Shown: piece by piece, positions 1-5,363 of the stretch
How positions within the stretch are numbered: position 1 is the stretch's first letter
Layout of the letters: every line of letters begins with the position of its first letter
NCBI GenBank assembly: GCA_011523155.1
Contig: WTHL01000316.1
Coordinates: forward strand, 1 to 6,105
DNA length: 6,105 nucleotides
From: Synechococcus sp. PL34863bin_39
GTDB taxonomy: Bacteria > Cyanobacteriota > Cyanobacteriia > PCC-6307 > Cyanobiaceae
Direction of reading: 5' to 3'
The notes under the pieces: model-generated
The model's input: only the letters and a program-made list of their open reading frames with translations
Databases searched by the model: none
Told to the model about the DNA's origin: nothing
Position numbers and translations under genes: made by a program

Positions 1-827
1 AGCGCGGACGACTTCTGGTGCTGGCCGGGAGTGCGCGCTATCCCGGTGCAGGCCGGCTGGCTTTGCTGGGCGCACAGGCCAGTGGCGCCGGCAGTGTGAG
101 AGCCGCTGTACCGGCTGTTGTCGCCGACGATCTCTGGTCCATCCTTCCGGAACTCGTTCTGGCTGGATCCCTGCCCAGCAATGTGCGGGGAGGTCTTGAT
201 TGGAATGACTGGCTCAGGGGGCAGGATCTGCAGCGCCTTGATGCACTGCTCGTGGGTCCGGGTCTCGGAACGTGCGAGCGCTGCTGGGATGCGAACGCCG
301 CCCCTTTGCAGCACTTTGACGGTCTGCTGGTTCTGGACGCCGATGCGATCAACCAGCTGGCGGCCTCGCAGACCGGCACTGCATGGCTTCGGAACCGGTC
401 AGGACCGACCTGGCTCACCCCCCATGCCGGCGAGTTTCAACGACTGTTCCCGGAGTTCGGACTGGATCAGCCGATCGAGGCAGCCCGGCGGGCTGCAGCG
501 TCATGCGGTGTGTTCGTTCTCCTCAAGGGCGCTCACTCCCTGGTTGCCACGCCAGAGGGTGATGTTCATCAATTGATCAGCGGGGATGCCAGGGCTGCCC
601 GAACCGGTCTTGGAGATGTTCTGGCCGGATTTGCTGCTGGCTGGGGGGCCAGAGCTGTCGCTGCCCAGGACCGGTCTGCCTTTGCGTCGACGCTCACTGC
701 TGCAGCGCTCCTGCACGCTGAGGCAGCGCGCTGTTGTGAGGGTGGTTCGACGGCGCGGCAGGTGGCCAGGCGATTGGCGTCCCTTGTCCACGACGACGAC
801 CACGACATCGCTCCAGCCCATGTCTGA
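1..827 (+). CDS. nnrD: ADP/ATP-dependent NAD(P)H-hydrate dehydratase (C-terminal YjeF domain), 5'-partial
   Basis: The reading frame is open from base 3 to the TGA at 825-827, and the gene starts upstream of the window. The family removes water from damaged NAD(P)H hydrates using ADP or ATP, a cytosolic metabolite-repair reaction. Counting the GTG codon at 18 as residue 1, the ribokinase-like fold is recognisable: a start like family N-termini (GRLLVLAGSARYPGA), GPGLG at 80-84, LVLDADAIN at 104-112, LTPHAGEF at 133-140, LLKGAHSLV at 168-176, and the anion-hole/catalytic loop TGLGDVLAG at 196-204. That loop normally reads GTGD; here it is GLGD, with the catalytic-type Asp kept (D200). The tail is rich in Asp and His. 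The GTG at 18 is internal, not a start, because conserved residues continue 5' of it. Many family members are fused to an N-terminal epimerase (NnrE); the window cannot show whether this one is. Family assignment is firm; substrate activity is inferred. Confidence 0.88.
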   Translation, partial: RGRLLVLAGSARYPGAGRLALLGAQASGAGSVRAAVPAVVADDLWSILPELVLAGSLPSNVRGGLDWNDWLRGQDLQRLDALLVGPGLGTCERCWDANAAPLQHFDGLLVLDADAINQLAASQTGTAWLRNRSGPTWLTPHAGEFQRLFPEFGLDQPIEAARRAAASCGVFVLLKGAHSLVATPEGDVHQLISGDARAARTGLGDVLAGFAAGWGARAVAAQDRSAFASTLTAAALLHAEAARCCEGGSTARQVARRLASLVHDDDHDIAPAHV

Positions 828-830
828 AAG

Positions 831-857
831 CCCTTACAGGGGTTAAGAAGTTTTTTA
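831..857 (+). terminator. possible weak terminator after nnrD
   Basis: Just after the nnrD stop there is CCCT/AGGG (831-834 with 838-841) or alternatively CTTA/TAAG (833-836 with 844-847), followed by six T at 851-856. The stems are only 4 bp and the better one sits 9 bases from the T-tract, so this is a poor intrinsic terminator. The position between two same-strand genes 159 bp apart makes partial termination plausible. Confidence 0.25.
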
Positions 858-860
858 TTT

Positions 861-876
861 GCAACAGCAATGTTGC
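861..876 (+). other. GCAA-tetraloop hairpin upstream of the sigma factor gene
   Basis: GCAACA (861-866) and TGTTGC (871-876) are perfectly complementary and enclose GCAA, a GNRA tetraloop. The stem follows the T-tract at 851-860 and lies about 110 bases before the sigma factor ATG. The downstream bases contain only scattered T runs (881-884, 890-893), so it could be a modest terminator for nnrD, part of a long 5' leader of the sigma gene, or chance. The pairing is seen; the role is inferred. Confidence 0.35.
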
Positions 877-976
877 GGGCTTTGTGTCGTTTTGAACGCA
901 TGAATCTGAAGGGTTGCTGAAAACACATCCCCGATGTCGAAATTCATAGGACAGTTCTCCCAACCTTTATCCGCCC

Positions 977-980
977 GGAG
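977..980 (+). promoter_or_regulatory. Shine-Dalgarno site of the sigma factor gene
   Basis: GGAG ends six bases before the ATG at 987. It supports that start, which is also the first possible one: the in-frame TGA at 918-920 is followed by no other ATG or GTG before 987. Confidence 0.65.
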
Positions 981-986
981 TGCACC

Positions 987-1928
987 ATGGCTTCTCTGGC
1001 ATCCGGTGTCGCTGAATCACAGCGACGTCGAAGTAGCGATCCGATCAGTTGGTACCTTGCCACGATCGGACGTATTCCCCTTCTCACTCCTGCTGAAGAG
1101 ATTGAACTTGGCAATCAAGTTCAACAGATGATGTCGCTCACTGAAGATGGTTCGATTCCTTCTGACAGTGACCAGTTCACATCCAAAGACCGTCGTTTGA
1201 TTCGGGTCGGTCATCGTGCCAAGCAGCGCATGATGAAAGCGAATCTGCGCCTGGTTGTGAGCGTGGCGAAGAAATATCAAGGAAAGGGCCTGGAGCTTCT
1301 TGATCTCATTCAGGAAGGTTCACTGGGCCTGGAACGTGCTGTAGAGAAATTCGACCCAACCCGGGGATACAAGTTCTCCACCTACGCCTTCTGGTGGATC
1401 CGGCAGAGCATGACTCGGGCCATCGCCTGTCAGTCGCGCACGATTCGTCTGCCTGTTCACCTCAGCGAACGTCTGACGACAATCCGCAAGGTCAGCCTTG
1501 ATCTCGCCCACAAGCTCGGAGCGATGCCCTCCCGTCTGGAGATCGCCGAAGCAATGGAGATCCCGCTTGATGAGCTTGATTCCTTGCTGCGGCAGGCCCT
1601 CACGACCAGCAGCCTCGATGCTCCTGTGAATGGTGAAGAAGGGCGCAGCTTTCTCGGCGATCTGATTGCTGACAGTTCCAGTGACGAGCCTCTGGCCAAG
1701 GTGGAACAAAGCATTCACCACGAACAGCTCGGCCGTTGGCTCAGCCATCTCAGTGATCAGGAGCAGCACGTTCTCAGCCTTCGCTTTGGTTTGAATGGCA
1801 ATGAGCGGCACACGCTGGCTGAAATCGGTCGCATGCTTGAGGTGTCGCGTGAACGGGTTCGTCAGGTGGAACTGAAGGCCCTACGCAAACTCCGCAATCT
1901 CACACGCAGGGTTCCACCCCAGTTCTGA
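987..1928 (+). CDS. group 2 sigma-70 family RNA polymerase sigma factor (cyanobacterial RpoD-like)
   Basis: This is a 313-residue alternative sigma factor that directs core RNA polymerase to -10/-35 promoters. Region 1.2 is at about 18-47 (DPISWYLATIGRIPLLTPAEEIELGNQV), with no long acidic region 1.1. Region 2 is at about 78-150 (NLRLVVSVAKKYQGKGLELLDLIQEGSLGL, then FDPTRGYKFSTYAFWWIRQSMTRAIA), region 3 at about 151-235 (RTIRLPVHLSERL onward), and region 4 at about 241-308 with the helix-turn-helix at 276-299 (TLAEIGRMLEVSRERVRQVE). Q140 and T143 match the residues used by E. coli RpoD to read the -10 element. Length and the short linker between regions 1.2 and 2 fit cyanobacterial group 2 factors rather than the primary SigA. 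Cys148 occupies a position that is commonly Asp or Asn. The start is fixed by GGAG at 977-980. No clear promoter was found in the 159-bp gap. Which of the several group 2 paralogues this is cannot be told, so no symbol is given. Confidence 0.95.
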   Translation: MASLASGVAESQRRRSSDPISWYLATIGRIPLLTPAEEIELGNQVQQMMSLTEDGSIPSDSDQFTSKDRRLIRVGHRAKQRMMKANLRLVVSVAKKYQGKGLELLDLIQEGSLGLERAVEKFDPTRGYKFSTYAFWWIRQSMTRAIACQSRTIRLPVHLSERLTTIRKVSLDLAHKLGAMPSRLEIAEAMEIPLDELDSLLRQALTTSSLDAPVNGEEGRSFLGDLIADSSSDEPLAKVEQSIHHEQLGRWLSHLSDQEQHVLSLRFGLNGNERHTLAEIGRMLEVSRERVRQVELKALRKLRNLTRRVPPQF

Positions 1929-1976
1929 CCTCGTTGGCTCTGGCCTGGCACCGAGTCCTTAACCTCCCGCCACACC

Positions 1977-2008
1977 AAAGCCCCTGTCCAGAGATGGCCA
2001 GGGGCTTT
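1977..2008. terminator. bidirectional intrinsic terminator between convergent genes
   Basis: AAAGCCCCTG (1977-1986) pairs perfectly with CAGGGGCTTT (1999-2008). After one T/C mismatch the stem continues with CC/GG (1988-1989 with 1996-1997) around the loop AGAGAT. The stem is GC-rich at its core with A/T ends, so each strand gives a short U run (CTTTGTTCT on plus, CTTTGG on minus). It lies 48 bases after the sigma factor stop and 30 bases past the pdhA stop, in the 110-bp convergent gap, where one hairpin can serve both genes. The U tracts are short, so efficiency is uncertain. Confidence 0.85.
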
Positions 2009-2038
2009 GTTCTCGAATGCCACGTGATGATGACGCGA

Positions 2039-3130
2039 TCAGTCTTCCGCCCAGATGTAGCGGGTGAGCTCGGACCCATCCGGTTCGGGAGCATTCAGTG
2101 CGAAGTCGACGCAATCTTGAACCTCTGCATCGATCTCTTTTTCAATGGCGCGCAGCTCGTCGCCGGTGGCGAGACCCGCTGAGATGAGATCCCGTTCCAG
2201 AGCCTTGATCGGATCCCGCTGGGCCCAGAACTGTTTTTCCTCCTCGGCACGAAGTTCATCAGGGTCAGCCAGAGAGTGGCCGCGGAACCGATAGGTCAGA
2301 CATTCCAGAAGGGTGGGTCCTTCCCCGGCGCGGGCGCGGGCGACGGCTCGCTCTGTGGCGGCGCGCACAGCGAGGACGTCCATTCCGTCAACTTCTTCGC
2401 CAGCCATGCCGAAGGCGGAGGCCTTGCGCCAGATCTCCGGATCGCTGGTCGCGCGGTTGTGGTCCATGCCAATGGCCCACTTGTTGTTTTCCACAACGAA
2501 GATGATGGGCAGCTTCCACAGCTGCGCCATGTTCAGGCATTCGTAGAACTGACCGATATTGCAGGTGCCGTCTCCGAAGAAGGCAGCAGTGACCGCGTCG
2601 CTTCCGGCTTCACCGAGCGCGTCTCGCTTGTAGCGGCTCGTGAAGGCGGCACCCAGAGCGACCGGAATCCCTTCGCCGATGAAGGCATAGCCACCCAACA
2701 GGTGATGTTCCTTGGAGAACAGGTGCATCGAACCGCCCCGCCCTTTGCTGCAACCGGTTTCCTTGCCGAAGAGCTCACTCATCACCTCACGGGCGGGCAC
2801 TCCCGCGCTGAGGGCGTGGACGTGATCCCTGTAGGTGCTGCAGAACCAGTCGTGCTGCTTCTTCATGGCACCGATCACGCCGGTGCTGACGGCTTCCTGA
2901 CCGTTGTACAGATGCACGAAACCGAACATCTTGCCGCGGTAATACATCTCGGCGCACTTGTCCTCGAAGCGCCGCCCGAGGGTCATGTCCCGGTACAGCG
3001 CGAGGCCAGTCGACCGGTCAACGCTGGCGCGGCTGGCTGTCACCAGGCTGGAGAGACGTTCGGCGTGGGCTCCGGTCAGACCTGTCCCCGACGCCATCCG
3101 ATCCGTTTCCATTGCGATGTCCTGACCCAT
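2039..3130 (-). CDS. pdhA: pyruvate dehydrogenase E1 component, alpha subunit
   Basis: This 363-residue subunit pairs with PdhB in an alpha2beta2 thiamine-diphosphate enzyme that decarboxylates pyruvate and passes the acetyl group to E2, the route from glycolysis to acetyl-CoA. Visible marks are the E1-alpha core from about 43 ([36 protein letters not shown]), YRDH at 100-103, GRGGSMH at 130-136, [17 protein letters not shown] at 146-162, the ThDP motif GDGTCN at 186-191 ending in ENN at 214-216, and the loop [15 protein letters not shown] at 280-294, equivalent to the phosphorylation loop of eukaryotic E1 alpha. The length is close to that of alpha2beta2-type E1 alpha. The first 40 residues look poorly conserved. 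The ATG at 3130 has a weak ribosome site; an in-frame ATG at residue 7 (3112) follows AGGA and is a possible alternative start. The gene stands alone, without pdhB or E2 beside it, and converges on the sigma factor gene. Confidence 0.96.
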   Translation of the reverse strand: MGQDIAMETDRMASGTGLTGAHAERLSSLVTASRASVDRSTGLALYRDMTLGRRFEDKCAEMYYRGKMFGFVHLYNGQEAVSTGVIGAMKKQHDWFCSTYRDHVHALSAGVPAREVMSELFGKETGCSKGRGGSMHLFSKEHHLLGGYAFIGEGIPVALGAAFTSRYKRDALGEAGSDAVTAAFFGDGTCNIGQFYECLNMAQLWKLPIIFVVENNKWAIGMDHNRATSDPEIWRKASAFGMAGEEVDGMDVLAVRAATERAVARARAGEGPTLLECLTYRFRGHSLADPDELRAEEEKQFWAQRDPIKALERDLISAGLATGDELRAIEKEIDAEVQDCVDFALNAPEPDGSELTRYIWAED

Positions 3131-3154
3131 GACTCGCCGCGCGCATGACGACTG

Positions 3155-3160
3155 ACTGTA
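3155..3160 (-). promoter_or_regulatory. candidate -10 element for pdhA
   Basis: On the minus strand these bases read TACAGT, matching TATAAT at four of six positions including the key T1, A2 and T6. It ends 24 bases before the pdhA ATG, predicting a leader of roughly 18 bases. No -35 element lies at 17 bp; TTGATC on this strand is only 13 bp upstream. Support comes from an identical hexamer facing the other way at 3203-3208. Confidence 0.4.
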
Positions 3161-3168
3161 AGGGGCAG

Positions 3169-3198
3169 CCCTTGATCAATGGGCAAAAACCCTTGTTC
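3169..3198. repeat. 9-bp direct repeat, 21-bp period, in the divergent promoter region
   Basis: CCCTTGATC (3169-3177) and CCCTTGTTC (3190-3198) differ at one base, and their starts are exactly 21 bp apart, two helical turns. The first copy overlaps the perfect 8-bp palindrome TTGATCAA (3172-3179) and forms the right arm of AAGGG/CCCTT (3160-3164 with 3169-3173). This spacing would suit two protein subunits binding the same face of the DNA between the two candidate -10 boxes. The repeat is seen; a regulator is inferred, and none is identified. Confidence 0.35.
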
Positions 3199-3202
3199 TG
3201 CC

Positions 3203-3208
3203 TACAGT
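3203..3208 (+). promoter_or_regulatory. candidate -10 element for the ARC6/Ftn2-like gene
   Basis: The hexamer TACAGT lies 31 bases before the GTG start at 3240, which would give a leader of about 25 bases. It mirrors the hexamer at 3155-3160: GACTGTA (3154-3160) and TACAGTC (3203-3209) form a 7-bp inverted repeat with 42 bp between the arms. No -35 hexamer lies at standard spacing, so this would be a -10-dominated or activator-assisted promoter. Confidence 0.38.
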
Positions 3209-3239
3209 CTGCTGCCAAAGGACCGACTTCTTCATTCAG

Positions 3240-5315
3240 GTGGAATTGCCGATCGATCATTTCCGCCTCCTTGGCGTCAGCCCGTCCGCGGAAGCGGAAA
3301 CCATGTTGCGGACACTGCAACTGCGCATTGATCGCCCTCCTTCACAGGGGTTCACCTTCGAGGCGCTGCAGCAGAGAGCAGAACTGCTGCGCCTTTCCGC
3401 CGACCTCCTGACCGATGCAGCACGCCGTCAGGACTATGAAGCGGCACTTCTCTCCCTCAGTCGTGACCATCCCGGAGAGACGGCAGGTCTGGAGCTGTCC
3501 TTCACCCGTGAAGTCGCTGGTGTGATGCTGCTTTGGGAGGCGAGCGCCCCCCATGAGGCTTATCAGCTCGCTCGCCAGGCGTTGCAGCCGCCCCAGGCAC
3601 CTGCACTTGGGAGCAACCGTGAGGCCGATCTGGCTTTGCTTGCTGCTCTCGCTTGCAGGGATGCTGCCCGCCAGGATCAGGAAAGTCGTCGATATGAATC
3701 CGCTGCCCAGTTGCTGACGGATGGCATCCAGCTGTTGCAGCGCATCGGAAAACTCACCGACCAGCAGGAGGAGATGGCCCAGGAGCTGGAGCAGCTTGCG
3801 CCTTACCGGGTGCTGGATCTCCTCAGCAGGGATCTTGCTGAGGAGGTGGCACGCCAGCAGGGTCTGCAGATGCTGGACCAGCTGGTGACGGATCGAGGCG
3901 GTCTTGAGGGAGCTGCTTTCGCCGAAGACAGCAACGGCCTGAGTCAAGGTGAGTTCGAACTCTTTTTCCAGCAGATTCGCCGCTTCCTCACCGCCCAGGA
4001 ACAGCTGGATCTCTATCAGCGTTGGCAGCGCAAGGGGTCGATGGATGCTGCATTCCTCCAGGTGATGGCTCTCACCGCTGCGGGGTTTTCACGCAGGAAG
4101 CCAGAACGTCTCGACGACGCTCGCCGACAACTCAACACCCTGAATGTTGACGGTCTCGATTTGCGCCCCCTGCAGGGATGCCTCGATTTGCTGCTGGGGG
4201 ATGTGGAGCGGGCCCAGACCAGGGTTCTTGCATCGGCGGATGCGGAGTTGAAGCAATGGCTTCTGAAGCATCCGGGTGACGATCTGGCTGCGCTTTGTGA
4301 TTACTGCCGCGCCTGGCTGCGACGCGATGTTCTTCCTGGTTTCCGCGATGTCGATGCGGAGGCCGTTGATCTTGAGGCCTGGTTTGCTGATCGTGATGTG
4401 CAGGCCTTTGTTGAGCGGCTTGAACGTCTGGAAGGCCGACAACTGAATTCCTCACCGTTGGAGGACGACCTGCCTGAGCCTTCGGACCCCTCCCCGTTCC
4501 CTGGATTCAACCTTGATGCTGGTAGCGCCGTCTCCTTCCTGGGTGACTCCTCGATCGACAGCGATGTCGTTGCGAGCCAGTCGGGAGGCGATCTGATTCC
4601 GCCTGCATGGCGTGAGCGCCTGAGCGCGTTGCGTGGATGGTCTCTGCCTCGGGTTGCTGTCGCCATTCCATCCCTGCCCCTGGATGGATCCCATTGGCGC
4701 GTGTCCAGGCGTCCCCTGCTCATCGGCGGCACTGTGGTTGCCACCTTGGTTGCTGCTGGGGCCTTGGTGGCGCTCCGTGGTGTGAAAACCACTCAATCGC
4801 CCACGCTGGCAACTGAGCCAACGCCATCCATCCCTTTGATCGAGAAGGGTTCTCCGTCTGCTGGTCCGGTTCAGCCCCCTGTTCAGCAGCAGCCTGCGGC
4901 GCTGATGCTGAATGCCGATCAGCCCAGTAACGAGCAGATTTCGGAGTTCCTGCAGGCCTGGCTCGATCGCAAGGCCGCTGTTCTCGCCGGTGGGTCTGTT
5001 GCTGATTCCCGTTTGTCTGATGTGGCGCGTCCTGGTCTGTTGGATCGCGTTCAGTCAGAACGGCGGCGTGACCAGGCCTCAGGGTCGAGCCAGGCCATCA
5101 CGGCGTCGATCGGGTCCCTTCGTGTTGTGAGCGTCACGCCTAATCGGTTGGAGGTCCGTGCCGAGGTCAACTACGCCGACCAGCGATTGGACGCTGCGGG
5201 CACTGTTGTCGACACCACGTCAGCCACCACGTTCCCAGTGACCTATGTGCTGGGCCGCGACGGGACGCAGTGGCGTCTGGAGGCCTACTGGCAGATCCAG
5301 TCTCCTCGGGTCTAG
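3240..5315 (+). CDS. ARC6/Ftn2 (ZipN)-like cell division protein, J-like domain and ARC6-type C-terminal domain
   Basis: The 691-residue product fits the cyanobacterial Ftn2/ZipN family, which anchors FtsZ filaments to the inner membrane and recruits other divisome proteins. An N-terminal J-like domain (about 3-70, LPIDHFRLLGVSPSA then LSADLLTDAARRQDYEAAL) lacks the HPD tripeptide; the corresponding stretch reads RIDRPPSQG. A long, probably helical cytoplasmic region (about 85-400) follows, then an acidic, Pro/Ser-rich linker (about 403-450), one transmembrane helix at about 493-513 (LLIGGTVVATLVAAGALVAL) preceded by Arg residues, a Pro/Gln-rich linker (520-555), and the C-terminal domain (about 563-687, EFLQAWLDRKAAVL to WRLEAYWQIQ), expected in the periplasm. 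The GTG at 3240 is the only start candidate before the J-like domain; it has no good Shine-Dalgarno. The length is within the family range. The gene is divergent from pdhA and lies 48 bp ahead of ffh. Confidence 0.88.
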   Translation: MELPIDHFRLLGVSPSAEAETMLRTLQLRIDRPPSQGFTFEALQQRAELLRLSADLLTDAARRQDYEAALLSLSRDHPGETAGLELSFTREVAGVMLLWEASAPHEAYQLARQALQPPQAPALGSNREADLALLAALACRDAARQDQESRRYESAAQLLTDGIQLLQRIGKLTDQQEEMAQELEQLAPYRVLDLLSRDLAEEVARQQGLQMLDQLVTDRGGLEGAAFAEDSNGLSQGEFELFFQQIRRFLTAQEQLDLYQRWQRKGSMDAAFLQVMALTAAGFSRRKPERLDDARRQLNTLNVDGLDLRPLQGCLDLLLGDVERAQTRVLASADAELKQWLLKHPGDDLAALCDYCRAWLRRDVLPGFRDVDAEAVDLEAWFADRDVQAFVERLERLEGRQLNSSPLEDDLPEPSDPSPFPGFNLDAGSAVSFLGDSSIDSDVVASQSGGDLIPPAWRERLSALRGWSLPRVAVAIPSLPLDGSHWRVSRRPLLIGGTVVATLVAAGALVALRGVKTTQSPTLATEPTPSIPLIEKGSPSAGPVQPPVQQQPAALMLNADQPSNEQISEFLQAWLDRKAAVLAGGSVADSRLSDVARPGLLDRVQSERRRDQASGSSQAITASIGSLRVVSVTPNRLEVRAEVNYADQRLDAAGTVVDTTSATTFPVTYVLGRDGTQWRLEAYWQIQSPRV

Positions 5316-5328
5316 GAGTGGGGGCTTT

Positions 5329-5334
5329 TACGAT
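5329..5334 (+). promoter_or_regulatory. candidate -10 element for ffh
   Basis: TACGAT matches the -10 consensus at four of six positions, including T1, A2 and T6, and would start transcription near 5341 with a leader of about 23 bases. No -35 hexamer is seen at 17 bp, where the end of the division gene lies. Read-through from that gene is the alternative, since no terminator separates them. Confidence 0.3.
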
Positions 5335-5351
5335 CATCTGGAATGTGATCG
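5331..5351. repeat. 6-bp inverted repeat in the ffh leader
   Basis: CGATCA (5331-5336) and TGATCG (5346-5351) are perfect inverted copies separated by nine bases. The left arm overlaps the candidate -10 box, so this could be an operator; as RNA it would be a small hairpin ending 12 bases before the ffh ATG. There is no T-tract after it, so it is not a terminator. It is short enough to be chance. Confidence 0.3.
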
Positions 5352-5363
5352 CGGAACCTTTCC

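Noticed and set aside
877..975. Promoter for the sigma factor gene, for example TTGAAC at 892-897 or TTGCTG at 914-919
   Set aside because: Neither -35-like word has a TANNNT hexamer at 16-18 bp, and no TANNNT box is evident before the Shine-Dalgarno.
934..1131. 65-codon frame starting in the leader of the sigma factor gene
   Set aside because: It lacks a Shine-Dalgarno and mostly overlaps the start of the sigma gene in another frame. Conserved region 1.2 belongs to the sigma frame, so an upstream regulatory ORF is not supported.
1320..1811. 163-codon minus-strand frame inside the sigma factor gene
   Set aside because: It is a shadow of the conserved regions 2-4 coding sequence, with no ribosome site or domain signal.
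2276..3148. 290-codon open frame on the plus strand opposite pdhA
   Set aside because: It is fully antisense to a well-conserved pdhA frame. Its translation has no recognisable domain, and long antisense frames are expected in GC-rich coding DNA.
3158..3205. GTA...TAC as a possible NtcA-type site in the divergent promoter region
   Set aside because: NtcA sites have GTA and TAC separated by eight bases. Here they are more than 40 bases apart and are better explained as parts of two -10 hexamers.
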